NCBI GenBank assembly: GCA_903870415.1
Contig: CAIQDA010000117.1
Location: forward strand, 1-55,420
DNA: 55,420 nt
From: an uncultured delta proteobacterium
GTDB lineage: Bacteria; Myxococcota_A; Polyangia; Polyangiales; Polyangiaceae
Reading direction: 5' to 3'
Positions within the stretch are counted from its first letter, which is position 1. Each line of letters starts with the position of its first letter. Shown one piece after another: positions 53,000 through 55,420 of this stretch. A model generated the notes under the pieces. The model was not told the origin of the DNA and did no database searches. It saw nothing but the letters and a program-made list of their open reading frames with translations. The translations under genes and the position numbers were made by a program.

Positions 53000-55420
53000 A
53001 TGAGTCCCCTCCAATCGCTGCCGTCCCATCTGTCGGAACGGGTGCGTCAAACCGACGCCGCGGGACGCCCGTGGGTTTCGGGTCCCGTCGTGTGCTGGCT
53101 GCACCACGCGATGCGCCTTGACGAGAACCCCGCGCTCGATGCGGCGCGCATGCTCGCGGTCTCGGCGGAGCGTCCGCTCGTGGTCGTTCAGATCGTCTTC
53201 GAGCGCGAACCGTATGCAAACGATCGGCATCACACGTTCATCCTCGAGGGCGCGCGCGACTTTGCTCGCGCGGCGGATGCGGCAGGAATCGACTTCCGTT
53301 TGCATGTCGAACGCCCGGGGCATCGCACGGCCGTCCTCGACGACCTCGGGGCCATGGCCGGAGCCATTGTCACCGACGACATGCCCATCGCGTGGTGGAA
53401 CGATCGCTACGCGCACCTTGAGCGTGCGGCGACCTGCGCGGTGCTCGTGGTCGATAGCGCGTGCGTCGTGAGCCACAACCTCGTCGGCCGCGCGCACGAC
53501 CGAGCGTATGCGTTTCGTCGCGCGACAGAAACGTGGCGTCGCGAGCGTATCGTTCGCCCGTGGCCCGACGCGCCGCAAGCCCTCGCCCGTCGTGACGCGC
53601 CCGTGCCTTTCGCCTCGGTGAACCTCGGACAAGCACGGTTGCACGAACTCGTGGCTTCGTGCGCCATCGACCACAGCGTCGCGCCGGTCGGCCATACGCG
53701 TGGAGGCGCCATCGTAGCTACGGCACGATGGGCTGCGTTTCGAAACGATCAGCTTGTGCACTATGCACGTTCCCGAAACGACGTTCTCACACCGTCAACG
53801 TCGCAGCTCTCCGCGTACCTCAACCACGGGCACATCAGCCCACTGCGCGTGGCGCGCGAAGCCGCTCTCATCGGTGGACCGGGCGTCGACAAGTACCTCG
53901 ACGAGCTCGTCATTTGGCGCGAGCTTGCGTACGCATTTGCCCGCTTTTTTCCAGAGCACAGTACGCCGGCGGCAATCCCCGACTGGGCCAAGCGCACGCT
54001 CGCCGACCACGCGCACGAACGCCCGGCATCCCTCAACCGCGAGGCTCTCACCGCCGCGCAAAGCGGCGACGCGTTTTGGGACGCAGCTCAGGTGTGTCTC
54101 GTCCGCCACGGAGGCCTGCACAACAACGCACGCATGACCTGGGGCAAGCAGATCATCCGCTGGTCTCCGGCACCCGAACCGGCCTTCGACTTCATGATGG
54201 AGCTGAACGACCGGTACTCCCTCGATGGTCGAAGCCCTGTCGGGTACTCGGGCGTCCTTTGGTGCTTCGGCCAGTTTGATCACCCGGTGCCCGAAGCGAC
54301 GACGGCGTTCGGACGCGTGCGCGCGCGCTTCACGACGGAACAGGCAAACGTCGTCGAAGCGGCTCGTTTTGCTGCGAGTGTCGCTCCGCCTGCGATCTCG
54401 AAGAAGCATCGCTTTGCCGTCGTCGGTGCGGGGCTCGCCGGAATCACCGTCGCCAGGAATCTCGTCGCGCACGGGCATCTCGCCACCATTTTTGAGAAGA
54501 GCGCCGGCGTTGGCGGACGAGCGGCGACCCGTCGCGCTGGCGAGCGCACCTGGGACCACGGGCCTCCCGCGTTCGAAGTGAGAAACGAAGCACTCCGCGC
54601 GCGCGTTGACGAATGGGTGCGCCTCGGTGTCGTCGAACCATGGCGCCCGAACGTGGGTCGCGCAGGCGAAGGCGGTCTCAAAACCATCGCCGCTCCGATC
54701 GCGGATCAAATGGTCGCGGTTGGCGGAATGGACGGCCTCGCGCGCCACCTCGCGAGCGGCCTCGACGTGCATCTGTCCACAACGATTGAACGCGTTTCGT
54801 TCGACGGGCAAGCCTCCGCGCTTCTCGTCGCCGAGGCCCCGCGACTAGGGCCCTTCGACGGCGTCGTCATCGCGACCCCGCCCGCCCAAGCGACTGCGCT
54901 CATCGCAGCGGCGTCGCCACTTGCATCCTGCATTGATTCGACGACGATGGTTCCGCGCTGGGTTGCGCTCGCGGCGTTCCGCGGCTCGACAGGAATTCAC
55001 GACGTGATTTTCGTCGAGGACGGCGTCGTGGAATTTGCATCGCGACGCGAGAGCCCCGATGGCTCCTCGTGGACCATTCGTGCGACCGATGCGTGGTCGA
55101 GGGAAAACCTTGAGATCGCGCCTAGCGCCGCCGCAGAGACGCTCGCGGCAAGCTTCCTTCGCGCCACAGGATTCAAGGCGCCACTGAACGTCGTCGGGCA
55201 TCGCTGGCGTTACGCTTTTTCCGATCACGATGACCGAGGCGGGAGCTTCCTCGACGAGCATGCGAACCTCGTGGTGACCGGGGACTGGTGCTCGGGATTC
55301 GGGGTCGAGGCCGCGCTCGAAAGCGGCCACGCGGCCTCGGGTCGACTCCTTGGATGGCTCCATGAGCATGACCTTGAGGACCGGCGTGAGACTCCTCCTC
55401 GTGCAAGCGCGGCGGAGATC
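53000..55420 (+). CDS. class II photolyase-like domain fused to a renalase-like FAD/NAD(P) oxidoreductase (C-terminus beyond window)
   Basis: Own translation, frame = 53000 mod 3, no stop to 55420. Photolyase-like: GPVVCWLHHAMRLDENPAL, YLDELVIWRELAYAFARFFPEH, DAFWDAAQVCLVRHGGLHNNARMTWGKQIIRW, ELNDRYSLDGRSPVGYSGVLWCFG. Oxidoreductase: FAVVGAGLAGITVARNLVAHGHLATIFEKSAGVGGRAATRR ... LVVTGDWCSGFGVEAALESGHAAS. GTG at 52973 is an alternative start. Confidence 0.88.
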   Translation, partial: MSPLQSLPSHLSERVRQTDAAGRPWVSGPVVCWLHHAMRLDENPALDAARMLAVSAERPLVVVQIVFEREPYANDRHHTFILEGARDFARAADAAGIDFRLHVERPGHRTAVLDDLGAMAGAIVTDDMPIAWWNDRYAHLERAATCAVLVVDSACVVSHNLVGRAHDRAYAFRRATETWRRERIVRPWPDAPQALARRDAPVPFASVNLGQARLHELVASCAIDHSVAPVGHTRGGAIVATARWAAFRNDQLVHYARSRNDVLTPSTSQLSAYLNHGHISPLRVAREAALIGGPGVDKYLDELVIWRELAYAFARFFPEHSTPAAIPDWAKRTLADHAHERPASLNREALTAAQSGDAFWDAAQVCLVRHGGLHNNARMTWGKQIIRWSPAPEPAFDFMMELNDRYSLDGRSPVGYSGVLWCFGQFDHPVPEATTAFGRVRARFTTEQANVVEAARFAASVAPPAISKKHRFAVVGAGLAGITVARNLVAHGHLATIFEKSAGVGGRAATRRAGERTWDHGPPAFEVRNEALRARVDEWVRLGVVEPWRPNVGRAGEGGLKTIAAPIADQMVAVGGMDGLARHLASGLDVHLSTTIERVSFDGQASALLVAEAPRLGPFDGVVIATPPAQATALIAAASPLASCIDSTTMVPRWVALAAFRGSTGIHDVIFVEDGVVEFASRRESPDGSSWTIRATDAWSRENLEIAPSAAAETLAASFLRATGFKAPLNVVGHRWRYAFSDHDDRGGSFLDEHANLVVTGDWCSGFGVEAALESGHAASGRLLGWLHEHDLEDRRETPPRASAAEI

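Noticed and set aside
53795-54811. 338-aa minus-strand ORF
   Set aside because: Opposite the photolyase-oxidoreductase fusion, whose translation has clear conserved motifs.

Overview
55.4 kb of GC-rich chromosome that looks like Myxococcota/Polyangia (inferred from composition, many lipoproteins with Asp/Ala/Gly-rich spacers, a Hanks-type kinase and an FHA protein; not proven). Coding density is high. I saw no rRNA, CRISPR array, transposase or prophage genes. One tRNA with a CAT anticodon lies on the minus strand at 32130-32203. Confident genes include a PhoH-like ATPase, metH, a sirtuin, crcB, a HiPIP-like protein, recN, a tandem ThyX-like protein, map, a NifU-like protein, an FHA/Wzz/CpsD/deacetylase exopolysaccharide cassette, an XPB-like helicase with a DUF790 (Bax1-like) nuclease and a phosphoesterase, a Ser/Thr kinase, a bifunctional homocysteine methyltransferase/MTHFR, a GT4, two Hsp70-like proteins plus DUF2760, an EAL protein, a CheX-like protein, an ECF sigma factor, a desaturase and an EVE protein. 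The most striking item is at the right edge: an uninterrupted plus-strand frame from 53000 to the window end, absent from the supplied ORF track because it has no stop. It encodes a divergent class II photolyase-like protein fused to a renalase-like FAD/NAD(P) oxidoreductase. Other leads are the compact XPB-DUF790-phosphoesterase operon, the double Hsp70-DUF2760 operon, a double ThyX with its signature motif split between the two halves, mutually exclusive hairpins before a SelL-like gene, and a palindrome cluster between convergent genes.
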